Shown piece by piece: positions 47,502 to 57,820 of a stretch of DNA of 64,000 nt. A program made the position numbers and the translations under genes. Source of the DNA: Pseudomonas koreensis (GTDB taxonomy: Bacteria; Pseudomonadota; Gammaproteobacteria; Pseudomonadales; Pseudomonadaceae); assembly GCF_025447595.1 (NCBI RefSeq), contig NZ_JAOEJU010000002.1, positions 310,001 to 374,000 on the forward strand, written 5' to 3'. The stretch's first letter is position 1. Every line of letters begins with the position of its first letter. A model generated the notes under the pieces. The model saw nothing but the letters and a program-made list of their open reading frames with translations, was not told the DNA's origin and did not search any database.

Positions 47502-48875
47502 TTACTTGTCGGGCAGTCTGGCGTTGCCGATGACGTTGGCGACGTCGCTCAAAACCCGCAGGTTGATCAACTGATGGTCGCGGTTGATACGCAAGGTGAC
47601 CGGCGCCGCTGCCGGGGCATTGGGCGCACTGAACTGGTGATTGCCTTTTTTGAGGCGCACTCGTGCCACCAGCGTCTTGTCCGGCAGGGTGCGCCAGGTG
47701 CGGGTGTCGGCTTCTTCAAACGGATCGTGCTCCGTCACCACGAGCGATGCCTTGGCCGGATTGCGTTCGTTTTCCTGAGCCTGGGAAATGGCGGCCATGT
47801 TGGCGCGAAACATCGCCCGGGAAATGATCGCCGGCATGTCGTCGCGCAGCGTACGGAACGCCATGTCGGTGACGCTGTTGATCACGGTCAGTGGCCGTTT
47901 GCGGCCATCGACCAGGATGTGGTCGAACGCCGGTGTGACGGTATCCGGCACCAGAATGGGAAACGAGATCGGCGCGGTGATGACCAGGGTTTCATTGAGC
48001 CGGACCGGGATCGGCACAGTTACCGAGCTGCGGGCTGGCGCCAGACCGCTCTGGACAACGATCAGAACATCGCTTTCATCATCCTTGGCTGGCGGTTTGT
48101 CGAGATTGCGCAGCGCCTGTTCGAGGAAGGGCGTGTTCGGGCGCAACTCGATCGCCTGGCGATAACCCGGCGCAGCCAGGCCGCGTTCGCCCAGCGCTTC
48201 GTAGGTGAACCCGGCGAGGTAATGGCTGAAGGCACTCTGGTAACCGTTCTTCAATTCAATGACGGCCGGCGCATCGAGGGTGGTGACCGGATAGCCTTGC
48301 AGGTCCTTGTAATGCACGGCGATACCCTGAGCCTTGGCCTGCTCTTCGAGTTCTTCGTACTGGCGTTCCCGCTGGCGGGCGATCAGGGTTTCGCGTTCGT
48401 GGGTTTTCTTGATGTCGGCCCGGGCGCCGTCGAAATCACTTTCGGCCAGCTGATTGAGGGCCATCTGCGTGGTCAGCATGACTTTTTCGTAGTCGTAACC
48501 TTCGTAGCGACTGAGCTTGTCGTTGACCAGCATGGTGCCCATTTCATAGGCGAAGCGGTTGAGCAGCTTCATGGGCGCAGAAGGCACCGCCTCTTCGCGC
48601 TGGAACACCATCCGGTCGGCGCTGCGCCAGGCTGTCTGGCTCTGGGGCCGTGCGTTGGCGAAGCTGAGGATTGAGCCCTTCTCGAAGTAATACAGCAGAT
48701 CCTTGTCTTCCCACGGGTTGTTCCACTCCAGCACATCCAGGGCGCCCTGGTAGTCGGCGTGCATCAGCCGGTCGTTGGTCTGTTGCATTTCCAGGTCGTA
48801 ATTGCGGTAGGCGGCGCACCCGCTCAATTGCAGGGCGACGCTGGCGAGCAGTAGAAGCAGCGAGTGTCGACGCAT
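47502..48875 (-). CDS. COG3014 family lipoprotein, copy 2
   Basis: A 457-aa lipoprotein (lipobox LQLSGC, Cys20), a diverged paralogue of the neighbouring gene: shared stretches include LLYYFEKGS, RYEGYDYEKVMLTTQMALNQ, VHYKDLQGYPVTTLDAP, GYQSAFSHYLAGF and YRQAIELRPNTPFLEQAL. About 200 nt separate it from copy 1. The start is ATG 48875; TTG 48881 is six bases upstream and also close to AAGGAAG, so the start is not fully settled. Confidence 0.8.
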   Translation of the reverse strand: MRRHSLLLLLASVALQLSGCAAYRNYDLEMQQTNDRLMHADYQGALDVLEWNNPWEDKDLLYYFEKGSILSFANARPQSQTAWRSADRMVFQREEAVPSAPMKLLNRFAYEMGTMLVNDKLSRYEGYDYEKVMLTTQMALNQLAESDFDGARADIKKTHERETLIARQRERQYEELEEQAKAQGIAVHYKDLQGYPVTTLDAPAVIELKNGYQSAFSHYLAGFTYEALGERGLAAPGYRQAIELRPNTPFLEQALRNLDKPPAKDDESDVLIVVQSGLAPARSSVTVPIPVRLNETLVITAPISFPILVPDTVTPAFDHILVDGRKRPLTVINSVTDMAFRTLRDDMPAIISRAMFRANMAAISQAQENERNPAKASLVVTEHDPFEEADTRTWRTLPDKTLVARVRLKKGNHQFSAPNAPAAAPVTLRINRDHQLINLRVLSDVANVIGNARLPDK

Positions 48876-49042
48876 GGGCAACGGTTCTTCCTTGAACGGA
48901 AAGGGCGGGGCGGGCCAGCATTATAGGGATGAGTATTGGCGTTGAGCAGCGCAGATCTCTCGACAAGTCACCGAGAAAGCTTGAGTCGATCTCGATCGAC
49001 GTGAACAATATGTAACTTCGCATTTCCACTTGAGACTCATTC

Positions 49043-50938
49043 ATGACTGCCGCGTCCCGATTCCTGGCCTGGCTGGTGTTCCCGTTGTGCGCCCTGAGCA
49101 GCTTCAATCTGCTGGCCGACACCGTGGAAGGCGCGCCGCAAGCGCTGCACCTGCTGGATTACATCAGCGCTGATTACCCGCCGACGGTGGAGGCAGGCAA
49201 GGTCATTGACGATGGCGAATACCGCGAGCAGCTGGAATTCACCCAGGTGCTGCAAGGGTTGATCGCCGGCCTGCCGGCCAAACCGGAGAAAGCGGTGCTG
49301 GAACAGGGCGTCACCGCCTTGCACGCCGCGATCACCGCGAAACAGGACGGCGCGGACGTCGCCCGTCAGGCCCGGCAACTGGGCGCGAAACTGGCGGTGG
49401 CTTATGAAGTCAGCCAGGCCCCGATCATCACGCCCGATCCGACCCGTGGCGCGCCGCTGTACGCGCAAAACTGCTCGGTGTGCCACGGCGACGCGGGTGC
49501 CGGCGACGGCCCGGCGGGTCTCGGCATGACGCCGGCGCCGGCCAATCTGCGCGACGCTGCGCGGATGGATCACCTGAGCCTGTACGCGATCTACAGCACT
49601 CTTGGCCAAGGTGTGGAAGGCACTGACATGCCAGCCTTCGCCGATCAGCTGGATGACCGTCAGCGCTGGGATCTGGCGACCTACATCGCACAGTTCAGCG
49701 CCGATCCGGCCACGGCCAAATCCGACAAGACCTACAACATCGCCGACCTGGCCCGTCAGACCCCGGCCGAAGTGCAGGCCGCCGAAGGTGCTGACGCCGC
49801 CGCGATCTTCCGTGTACAGCGAGCGCAGCCGCCGCAGGTCAAACGCGGCCCGGCGCAGTTGCTCGACTACACCGCCGCGACTCTGGACAAGAGCCTGGCG
49901 GCGTACCGCGCCGGTGAACACGATCAGGCCTATGACCTGTCGGTGGCGGCGTATCTGGAAGGCTTCGAACTGGTCGAAAGCTCGCTGGACAACGTCGACG
50001 CCAACGTGCGCAAGGACACCGAAAAATCCCTGATGGCCTATCGGCAATCGCTGCAGGACGGCTTGCCGGTGGAGCAGGCCGAGCAGCGTCTGGACGCGGC
50101 CAAGGCCAAACTCAAGGAATCCGCCGGCCTGCTGGGCAGCGACGGTCTGAGCTGGTCGCTGAGCTACATCTCCGGTCTGCTGATTCTGCTGCGCGAAGGC
50201 CTGGAAGCGATTCTGGTGCTGGCAGCGATCCTCGCGTTCCTGCGCAACACCGGCCAGCAATCGGCGGTGCGCAGCGTCAACGTCGGTTGGGGTCTGGCGT
50301 TGCTGGCCGGCCTCGGCACCTGGGCGTTGGCGGCATATGTGATCGATGTCAGCGGCTCCCAGCGTGAACTGCTCGAAGGCGCCACGGCGCTGTTCGCCAG
50401 CGTCATGGTGCTGTGGCTCGGCGTGTGGATGCACGACCGTCGGCACGCGGCGGCCTGGCAGGATTACATCAAGCAGAGCCTGGTTGGTGGCGGTGGGCGT
50501 TTCGGATTCGCGATCTTGGCGTTCTTCTCGGTGTACCGCGAGCTGTTCGAGGTGATTCTGTTCTATGAAACCCTGTGGCTGCAGGCAGGTCCCGCCGGGC
50601 ACAACGCGGTGCTCGCCGGCGGTGCGACGGCGCTGGTGCTGCTGTTCGGTCTGGCGTGGGTGATCCTGCGCGGCTCGGCGAAACTGCCGCTGACGCTGTT
50701 CTTCAGCATCAACGCAGCGCTGCTGTGCGCTCTGTCGGTGGTATTCGCCGGTCACGGCGTGAAGGCGTTGCAGGAAGCCGGGATCTTCGGCACCCGGCCG
50801 GTGGCGTTCTTCGACTTCGAATGGCTGGGAATTCATGCCGATGCCTATTCGCTGACGGCGCAGGCCGTGGCGATTGCAGCGATTATCGTGCTGTATGGTC
50901 GCAGTTGGGTGGCGGAAAAGCGCCGAGTGACTGCTTAA
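49043..50938 (+). CDS. cytochrome c-FTR1 iron permease fusion
   Basis: A 631-aa protein. A signal peptide is followed by a periplasmic part with the haem c motif CSVCH at 144-148 and downstream Met ligand region (GTDMPAFADQL). A helical linker (about 270-370) leads to a C-terminal FTR1 permease with about seven transmembrane helices. The iron-binding motif REGLEAIL is near residue 385 and the second, YRELFEVI, near 497. FTR1 proteins import Fe2+/Fe3+ coupled to oxidation; the fused cytochrome may pass the electron. A possible Fur site overlaps the start region (low confidence). Gene symbol left blank: it is a fused FtrC/EfeU-like protein. Confidence 0.85.
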   Translation: MTAASRFLAWLVFPLCALSSFNLLADTVEGAPQALHLLDYISADYPPTVEAGKVIDDGEYREQLEFTQVLQGLIAGLPAKPEKAVLEQGVTALHAAITAKQDGADVARQARQLGAKLAVAYEVSQAPIITPDPTRGAPLYAQNCSVCHGDAGAGDGPAGLGMTPAPANLRDAARMDHLSLYAIYSTLGQGVEGTDMPAFADQLDDRQRWDLATYIAQFSADPATAKSDKTYNIADLARQTPAEVQAAEGADAAAIFRVQRAQPPQVKRGPAQLLDYTAATLDKSLAAYRAGEHDQAYDLSVAAYLEGFELVESSLDNVDANVRKDTEKSLMAYRQSLQDGLPVEQAEQRLDAAKAKLKESAGLLGSDGLSWSLSYISGLLILLREGLEAILVLAAILAFLRNTGQQSAVRSVNVGWGLALLAGLGTWALAAYVIDVSGSQRELLEGATALFASVMVLWLGVWMHDRRHAAAWQDYIKQSLVGGGGRFGFAILAFFSVYRELFEVILFYETLWLQAGPAGHNAVLAGGATALVLLFGLAWVILRGSAKLPLTLFFSINAALLCALSVVFAGHGVKALQEAGIFGTRPVAFFDFEWLGIHADAYSLTAQAVAIAAIIVLYGRSWVAEKRRVTA

Positions 50939-50959
50939 ACAGCATTCGTTGCACTCACT

Positions 50960-51021
50960 TCGCGAGCAAGCTCGCTCCCACAGGGTTGGTGCGTAATCTG
51001 TGGGAGCGAGCTTGCTCGCGA
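50960..51021. repeat. REP doublet between FTR1 gene and yaiI
   Basis: Outward-pointing REPs (50960-50983 and 51000-51021) only about 16 nt apart; they fill most of the 103-nt gap before yaiI. Confidence 0.9.
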
Positions 51022-51041
51022 ATTTTTTGGAGGTAGAAAAC

Positions 51042-51497
51042 ATGCGCGTATGGATCGACGCCGACGCCTGCCCGAAGATGGCCAAGGAGCTGGTGGTGAA
51101 GTTCGCCCTCAAGCGCCGCTTCGAAGTGGTGCTGGTGGCGGGGCAGCCACAGAGCAAACCGGCGCTGGCGATCGTCAAGCTGATCGTGGTGCCGAGCGGC
51201 CCGGATGCGGCGGATGATTATCTGGTGGAACACGCGGTGCCGGGCGAACTGGTGATCTGCAGCGACATTCCGCTGGCCGACCGGTTGGTGAAGAAGGGCG
51301 TTGCAGCGCTGGACCCGCGAGGCAAGGAGTTCGACGCGCAGAACATGGGTGAGCGGCTGGCGACACGCAACCTGTTCACCGACCTGCGTGAACAGGGCCA
51401 GGTCAGCGGCGGCCCGGCGCCGTTCGGTGACCGGGAGAAGCAGGCGTTCGCCAATGCGCTGGACCGGATCCTCACCCGCCTTTCCCGCCAATCCTGA
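51042..51497 (+). CDS. yaiI: YaiI/YqxD family protein (UPF0178)
   Basis: A 151-aa NYN/PIN-like protein. The family start MRVWIDADACPKMAKE holds conserved acidic residues, with VPSGPDAADDYLVEHA and CSDIPLADRLVKKGVAALD in the middle. It may be a nuclease-type fold, but no activity is known. GGAGG stands 8 nt before ATG 51042, only 21 nt after a REP. It is boxed in by REP doublets on both sides. Confidence 0.9.
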   Translation: MRVWIDADACPKMAKELVVKFALKRRFEVVLVAGQPQSKPALAIVKLIVVPSGPDAADDYLVEHAVPGELVICSDIPLADRLVKKGVAALDPRGKEFDAQNMGERLATRNLFTDLREQGQVSGGPAPFGDREKQAFANALDRILTRLSRQS

Positions 51498-51512
51498 GCC
51501 TCATACAAGACC

Positions 51513-51601
51513 TGTGGGAGCGAGCTTGCTCGCGAAGGCGTCAGGCCAAACAACACAATATTGAATGGCCCATCGCTTTCGCGAGCAAGCTCGCTCCCAC
51601 A
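51513..51601. repeat. REP doublet between yaiI and elbB
   Basis: Inverted REP pair (51513-51535 and 51578-51601) between the convergent yaiI and elbB genes. Confidence 0.9.
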
Positions 51602-51632
51602 GGGTTCAGTCTTGATCCAGTGGAAGAGGTGC

Positions 51633-52301
51633 TCAGGCGTCGTTTTCGTGGGTCAACTCCAACACCCGATCCACCAGCTTGTTGATCCCCGAAGCCGCCT
51701 CACTGATCGACTGCGCCAGCATGTACGCCGGGGTGGTCACCAGTTTGCGCGCCTTGTCTTCGATGATGTCGGTTACCGCGCAGTCTTCGTGGGTCGCGCC
51801 CATCTTGTTCATGGCGGCGGCCGTGTCGGCGTCGTTGCCGATGGTGCAGGTCACACCCGGACCGTAGATTTTCGCGGCCAGCGCCGGCGAGATGCAGATC
51901 AGGCCCACCGGCTTGCCCGCTTCGGCAAAGGCTTCGGCCAGCGCCAGCACTTCCGGCTGCACGGTGCAGCCGGCGCCTTCGATGGCGAAGTTCGACAGGT
52001 TCTTCGCCGCACCAAAACCGCCGGGCACGATCAGCGCATCGAAGTCCTCGACATCGGCCTCACCCAGATCCTTGACGTTGCCCCGGGCGATGCGTGCCGA
52101 TTCCACCAGCACGTTGCGCGATTCGGGCATTTCTTCGCCGGTCAGGTGGTTGATCACATGCAATTGCGCGATGTTCGGGGCGAAGCACTGCACCTGGGCG
52201 CCGCGTTGGTCGAGGCGCAGCAGGGTGATGACGCTCTCGTGGATCTCGGCGCCGTCGTACACGCCGCAACCGGACAGGATCACTGCAACTTTTTTGCTCA
52301 T
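51633..52301 (-). CDS. elbB: isoprenoid biosynthesis glyoxalase ElbB
   Basis: A 222-aa DJ-1/PfpI-superfamily protein. The nucleophile elbow lies in GLICISPALAAKI and the flavodoxin-like fold starts KVAVILSGCGVYDGAEIHES. GGFGAAKNLSNFAIEG is a second family segment. E. coli ElbB (YhbL/ElbA2) is called an isoprenoid biosynthesis protein with amidotransferase-like domain and has weak glyoxalase activity; its real role is unclear. Monocistronic, convergent with yaiI. Confidence 0.9.
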   Translation of the reverse strand: MSKKVAVILSGCGVYDGAEIHESVITLLRLDQRGAQVQCFAPNIAQLHVINHLTGEEMPESRNVLVESARIARGNVKDLGEADVEDFDALIVPGGFGAAKNLSNFAIEGAGCTVQPEVLALAEAFAEAGKPVGLICISPALAAKIYGPGVTCTIGNDADTAAAMNKMGATHEDCAVTDIIEDKARKLVTTPAYMLAQSISEAASGINKLVDRVLELTHENDA

Positions 52302-52416
52302 GGGTTTCTCTCCAGATTCATGGCGTTAAATGTCCACTAATTTGTCGTCCGTTGCCATAGGGTGAAGCCGCGGCTACACCTAGGATCTGTGCTACAGATT
52401 CCGACCAAGGCACGTC

Positions 52417-53652
52417 ATGAACTTCATTCTGTATGCGGTGCCGTTTTTCTTCGTATTGATCGCCGCCGAACTCATCGCCGACCGCTGGCGAAGAGTGAGC
52501 AACTATCGCCTGGCCGATGCGGTGAACAGCATCAGCACCGGGGTTTTGTCGACCACCACCGGCCTGTTGACCAAGGGTGTGGGCCTGGTGACCTATGCGT
52601 TTGCCCTGGAGCATCTGGCGCTGGTCAGGTTGCCGGCAGACAGCGTCTGGGTCTGGGTGTTTGCCTTTGTCTTCTATGACTTCTGCTATTACTGGCTGCA
52701 TCGCATGGGCCATGAGCGCAACATCCTCTGGGCCGCGCATTCGGTGCATCACCAGAGCGAGGACTACAACCTTTCCACGGCCTTGCGCCAGACCAGCACC
52801 GGGTTTCTGCTGGGCTGGATTTTCTACCTGCCGATGGCGGTGCTCGGGGTGCCATTGCTGGTGTTCGTCAGTGTCGCAGCGCTGAATCTGCTTTATCAGT
52901 TCTGGGTCCATACCCGGCACATTCCCAAGCTTGGCTGGTTCGAGTGGTGCTTCGTTACGCCGTCCAATCATCGGGCCCACCATGCACAGAACGCTCTCTA
53001 CATGGATCGCAACTACGGCGGGGTGTTCATTATTTGGGACCGTCTGTTCGGCTCGTTTCAGGAAGAGGACGACAATGAACCGGTGATTTTCGGCGTCACT
53101 ACGCCGCTGGCGAGTTGGAATCCGTTGTGGGCGAATCTGCAGTTCTACGCGCAGCTATGGGATGACGCGCGCCGGGCCGAGCGCACGTGGGACAAGATCC
53201 GGATCTGGTTCATGCGTACTGGCTGGCGTCCGGCGGACGTCGCGGCGAAGTACCCGATGAGCAAGCCGGACCTCAGTCAGTTCCGCAAATTCGAGGTGCC
53301 GCTGGACAACCGTCAGCAGTGGTACGTGGGGATGCAGTTCGGCGTTTATGTGGGGCTGGGCAGTTATCTGCTGAATCTGGAACGCAGTCTGTCCACCGGC
53401 GCATTACTGCTCGGCTGGGGCGCGATGGCGTTCGGTTTGTTCGTGTTGGGCGTGGCCCTGGAGAATCGCCCGTGGGCGGGGAAGCTGGAAGTGCTGCGGC
53501 TGGCATCGAATCTGCCGCTGGTGTGGCTGGCGCCGCTGGTCGGGCTGTGGCCGGCCAGCCCGGGGATGTGGGTCGGCCTGCTCAGTTACAGCCTGCTCAG
53601 CGGCATCGGGCTGTATTGCTGCCGCCAGCGACTTACTCGGCTGGCGTCTTAG
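52417..53652 (+). CDS. sterol desaturase / fatty acid hydroxylase family membrane protein
   Basis: A 411-aa membrane protein with hydrophobic helices at both ends. The di-iron histidine clusters are complete: HRMGH, HSVHH and NHRAHH in the right order (about residues 98-190). This is the fatty-acid hydroxylase superfamily, in bacteria often active on lipids such as ether or carotenoid-type lipids. The extra C-terminal half (about 290-411) has more membrane helices. Substrate unknown. Its 3' end overlaps the convergent DedA gene by 20 nt. Confidence 0.88.
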   Translation: MNFILYAVPFFFVLIAAELIADRWRRVSNYRLADAVNSISTGVLSTTTGLLTKGVGLVTYAFALEHLALVRLPADSVWVWVFAFVFYDFCYYWLHRMGHERNILWAAHSVHHQSEDYNLSTALRQTSTGFLLGWIFYLPMAVLGVPLLVFVSVAALNLLYQFWVHTRHIPKLGWFEWCFVTPSNHRAHHAQNALYMDRNYGGVFIIWDRLFGSFQEEDDNEPVIFGVTTPLASWNPLWANLQFYAQLWDDARRAERTWDKIRIWFMRTGWRPADVAAKYPMSKPDLSQFRKFEVPLDNRQQWYVGMQFGVYVGLGSYLLNLERSLSTGALLLGWGAMAFGLFVLGVALENRPWAGKLEVLRLASNLPLVWLAPLVGLWPASPGMWVGLLSYSLLSGIGLYCCRQRLTRLAS

Positions 53653-54289
53653 GGTCGGCGGCCTTGGCCATTTCGGCTTTGTGCCGTTCGGCCTTGGCCA
53701 GTTGCTCGGCCTGCTCTTGCTCGTAGACCTTTTTTGCCAGCCGGGCATTTTTGAACCGACGGCGCAGCCACAGGCCCAGGCCGAGCACCAGCAGCGCACC
53801 CAGCACCCACAACTCATACTTCTTGATGCTGCCGAGCATGCCTTCGAGCACGGCGCCGAAATGGTAGGCGGCAGCGGCCAGGGCGGTGGCCCAGATCGCG
53901 GCGCCGATACCGTTCAGCAGCAGATAACGTCCCGGCGGATAGCCCGACAGGCCGATCGCCACCGGCATCACCGTACGCAGGCCGTACACGAAGCGGAAGC
54001 TCAAGACCCAGATGTCCGGGTGCTTGCGGATGTGTTCCAGCGCGCGGTCGCCCATCATCTGCCAGCGCGGTTTGCGCGCCAGCAATTTGCGCCCGTGCTT
54101 GCGGCCCAGGAAGTACCACAGCTGATCGCCGGCATAGCTGCCGAAGAACGCCACGACCACCACCAGTTTGATGTCCATGTATTCACGGAACGCAAGGAAG
54201 CCCGCGAGCACCAGGATGGTTTCGCCTTCGAAAAACGTGCCGAGAAACAGGGCAAAGTAGCCGAAGTCATGCAGAAATTGTTGGAGCAT
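53633..54289 (-). CDS. DedA family membrane protein
   Basis: A 218-aa inner-membrane protein with about five hydrophobic segments. The DedA signature is visible: FGSYAGDQLWYFLGRKHG and RFVYGLRTVMPVAIGLSGYP, the latter holding the conserved Arg/Gly of VTT domains. DedA proteins are linked to undecaprenyl-phosphate and phospholipid recycling. The C-terminus has a basic cytoplasmic tail (LRRRFKNARLAKKVYEQ). It is divergent from hemB, overlapping the 3' end of the hydroxylase gene. Confidence 0.88.
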   Translation of the reverse strand: MLQQFLHDFGYFALFLGTFFEGETILVLAGFLAFREYMDIKLVVVVAFFGSYAGDQLWYFLGRKHGRKLLARKPRWQMMGDRALEHIRKHPDIWVLSFRFVYGLRTVMPVAIGLSGYPPGRYLLLNGIGAAIWATALAAAAYHFGAVLEGMLGSIKKYELWVLGALLVLGLGLWLRRRFKNARLAKKVYEQEQAEQLAKAERHKAEMAKAADPKTPAE

Positions 54290-54370
54290 TGTCTGGGTGC
54301 TGGCGAAATGAACGCGCAGCCTAACCCTTCGGGCACATTCAGGAAAGTGTCGAAATGTGTCTCGACGTGA

Positions 54371-55510
<1,140 letters not shown>

Positions 55511-55528
55511 CCCTCCCAGGAACATTCG

Positions 55529-57754
55529 ATGAATACCGAAGGACTCACTGAAGTTGCCGTAAAAGAAGCTCAACCCGTGGTCGAGCAGATTACCGAAACC
55601 CCGCCGGAACTGGAGCCAGCGCCACCCGCGCCGGCCGCAGAAGCCGCCGCGGCGGTCCCGGCGATCGCGATTCCCGGTCTGGATGACAGCAGCCTGTATA
55701 TCCACCGTGAATTGTCGCAACTGCAGTTCAACATCCGCGTGCTGGAACAGGCGCTGGACGAGTCCTACCCGTTGCTGGAGCGGCTGAAGTTCCTGCTGAT
55801 CTTCTCCAGCAACCTCGACGAATTCTTCGAAATCCGCGTCGCCGGCCTCAAGAAACAGATCACCTTCGCCCGCGAACAGGCTGGCGCCGATGGCCTGCAA
55901 CCGCATCAGGCTCTGGCCCGCATCAGCGAGCTGGTACACGGTCACGTAGACCGCCAGTACGCGATCCTCAACGACATCCTCCTGCCGGAGCTGGAAAAGC
56001 ATCAGATCCGCTTTATCCGTCGCCGCTACTGGACGACCAAGCTCAAGACCTGGGTGCGCCGTTACTTCCGCGACGAGATCGCGCCGATCATCACCCCGAT
56101 CGGCCTTGACCCGACGCACCCGTTCCCGTTGCTGGTGAACAAGAGCCTGAACTTCATCGTCGAGCTCGAAGGCATCGACGCCTTCGGTCGCGATTCCGGT
56201 CTGGCGATCATCCCGGCGCCGCGCCTGCTGCCGCGAATCATCAAGGTGCCGGAAGAAGTTGGCGGCCCTGGCGACAACTATGTGTTCCTGTCGTCGATGA
56301 TCCACGCCCACGCCGATGACCTGTTCCAGGGCATGAAGGTAAAAGGCTGCTACCAGTTCCGTCTGACCCGAAACGCCGACCTTGCGCTCGACTCCGAAGA
56401 CGTCGAAGACCTGGCCCGCGCCCTGCGTGGCGAGTTGTTCTCCCGTCGTTACGGTGACGCCGTGCGCCTGGAAGTCGCCGACACCTGCCCGAAACACCTG
56501 TCGGACTACCTGCTCAAGCAGTTCAACCTGAGCGAAACCGAGCTGTACCAGGTCAACGGTCCGGTGAACCTGACGCGTCTGTTCAGCATCACCGGTCTGG
56601 ACAGTCATCCGGAGCTGCAATACACGCCATTCACGCCGCAGATCCCGAAACTGCTGCAAAACAGCGAGAACATTTTCAGTGTTGTCAGCAAACAGGACAT
56701 CCTGCTGCTGCACCCGTTCGAGTCGTTCACCCCGGTGGTCGACCTGCTGCGCCAGGCTGCCAAAGACCCGCACGTTCTGGCTGTACGCCAGACCCTGTAC
56801 CGCTCCGGCGCCAACTCGGAGATCGTCGATGCGCTGGTGGACGCCGCGCGTAATGGCAAGGAAGTGACGGCGGTCATCGAACTGCGTGCGCGCTTCGACG
56901 AAGAGTCCAACCTGCAACTGGCCAGCCGTCTGCAAGCGGCCGGTGCGGTGGTGATCTACGGCGTGGTCGGCTTCAAGACCCACGCCAAGATGATGCTGAT
57001 CCTGCGCCGTGAGGCCGGTGAGATCGTGCGTTACGCGCACCTCGGCACCGGTAACTACCACGCCGGCAACGCCCGTCTGTACACCGACTACAGCCTACTG
57101 ACCTCCGACGACGCCTTGTGCGAAGACGTCGGCAAATTGTTCAGCCAGTTGATCGGCATGGGTAAAACGCTGCGCATGAAGAAGCTGCTGCATGCGCCGT
57201 TCACCCTGAAGAAGGGCATGCTCGACATGATCACCCGCGAGACGCAATTTGCGCTCGACGGCAAGCCTGCGCACATCATCGCCAAGTTCAACTCGCTGAC
57301 CGATCCGAAGATCATCCGTGCGCTGTACAAGGCCAGCCAGTCCGGTGTGCGCATCGATCTGGTGGTGCGCGGCATGTGCTGTCTGCGTCCAGGCATCGCC
57401 GGGGTTTCGCACAACATTCACGTGCGCTCGATCATCGGCCGCTTCCTTGAGCACACCCGGGTGTTTTACTTCCTCAACGGTGGCGAGGAGCAGATGTTCC
57501 TGTCCAGCGCCGACTGGATGGAGCGTAACCTCGACAAGCGCGTCGAGACTTGCTTCCCGGTGGAAGGCAAGAAGCTGCTGACTCGGGTCAAGAAAGAGCT
57601 GGAGCTGTATCTGACCGATAACACCCATAGCTGGAGCCTGCAATCGGACGGCCGCTACATCCGCAACACGCCGACCGGCAACCAGAACCCGCGCAGTGCG
57701 CAGGCGACGTTGCTGGAGCGGTTGGGCAGCCCGATTTTGCCGGTGAGCAGCTGA
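55529..57754 (+). CDS. ppk: polyphosphate kinase 1
   Basis: A 741-aa PPK1 that makes inorganic polyphosphate from ATP. A Pro/Ala-rich, likely disordered extension (about 1-50) precedes the usual start [14 protein letters not shown]. The phospho-histidine is His485 in [12 protein letters not shown]; the second conserved site is [30 protein letters not shown] is another hallmark. It follows hemB closely and converges on ppx, the opposite activity, with a shared terminator between them. Confidence 0.97.
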   Translation: MNTEGLTEVAVKEAQPVVEQITETPPELEPAPPAPAAEAAAAVPAIAIPGLDDSSLYIHRELSQLQFNIRVLEQALDESYPLLERLKFLLIFSSNLDEFFEIRVAGLKKQITFAREQAGADGLQPHQALARISELVHGHVDRQYAILNDILLPELEKHQIRFIRRRYWTTKLKTWVRRYFRDEIAPIITPIGLDPTHPFPLLVNKSLNFIVELEGIDAFGRDSGLAIIPAPRLLPRIIKVPEEVGGPGDNYVFLSSMIHAHADDLFQGMKVKGCYQFRLTRNADLALDSEDVEDLARALRGELFSRRYGDAVRLEVADTCPKHLSDYLLKQFNLSETELYQVNGPVNLTRLFSITGLDSHPELQYTPFTPQIPKLLQNSENIFSVVSKQDILLLHPFESFTPVVDLLRQAAKDPHVLAVRQTLYRSGANSEIVDALVDAARNGKEVTAVIELRARFDEESNLQLASRLQAAGAVVIYGVVGFKTHAKMMLILRREAGEIVRYAHLGTGNYHAGNARLYTDYSLLTSDDALCEDVGKLFSQLIGMGKTLRMKKLLHAPFTLKKGMLDMITRETQFALDGKPAHIIAKFNSLTDPKIIRALYKASQSGVRIDLVVRGMCCLRPGIAGVSHNIHVRSIIGRFLEHTRVFYFLNGGEEQMFLSSADWMERNLDKRVETCFPVEGKKLLTRVKKELELYLTDNTHSWSLQSDGRYIRNTPTGNQNPRSAQATLLERLGSPILPVSS

Positions 57755-57773
57755 CCGAAGATTTCGGAACAAT

Positions 57774-57805
57774 AAAAAAGGCGATCCATCCGGATCGCCT
57801 TTTTT
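57774..57805. terminator. bidirectional terminator ppk / ppx
   Basis: AAAAAAGGCGATCC and GGATCGCCTTTTTT arms with loop ATCC. Confidence 0.94.
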
Positions 57806-57820
57806 GTACCTGCCGGTTAC

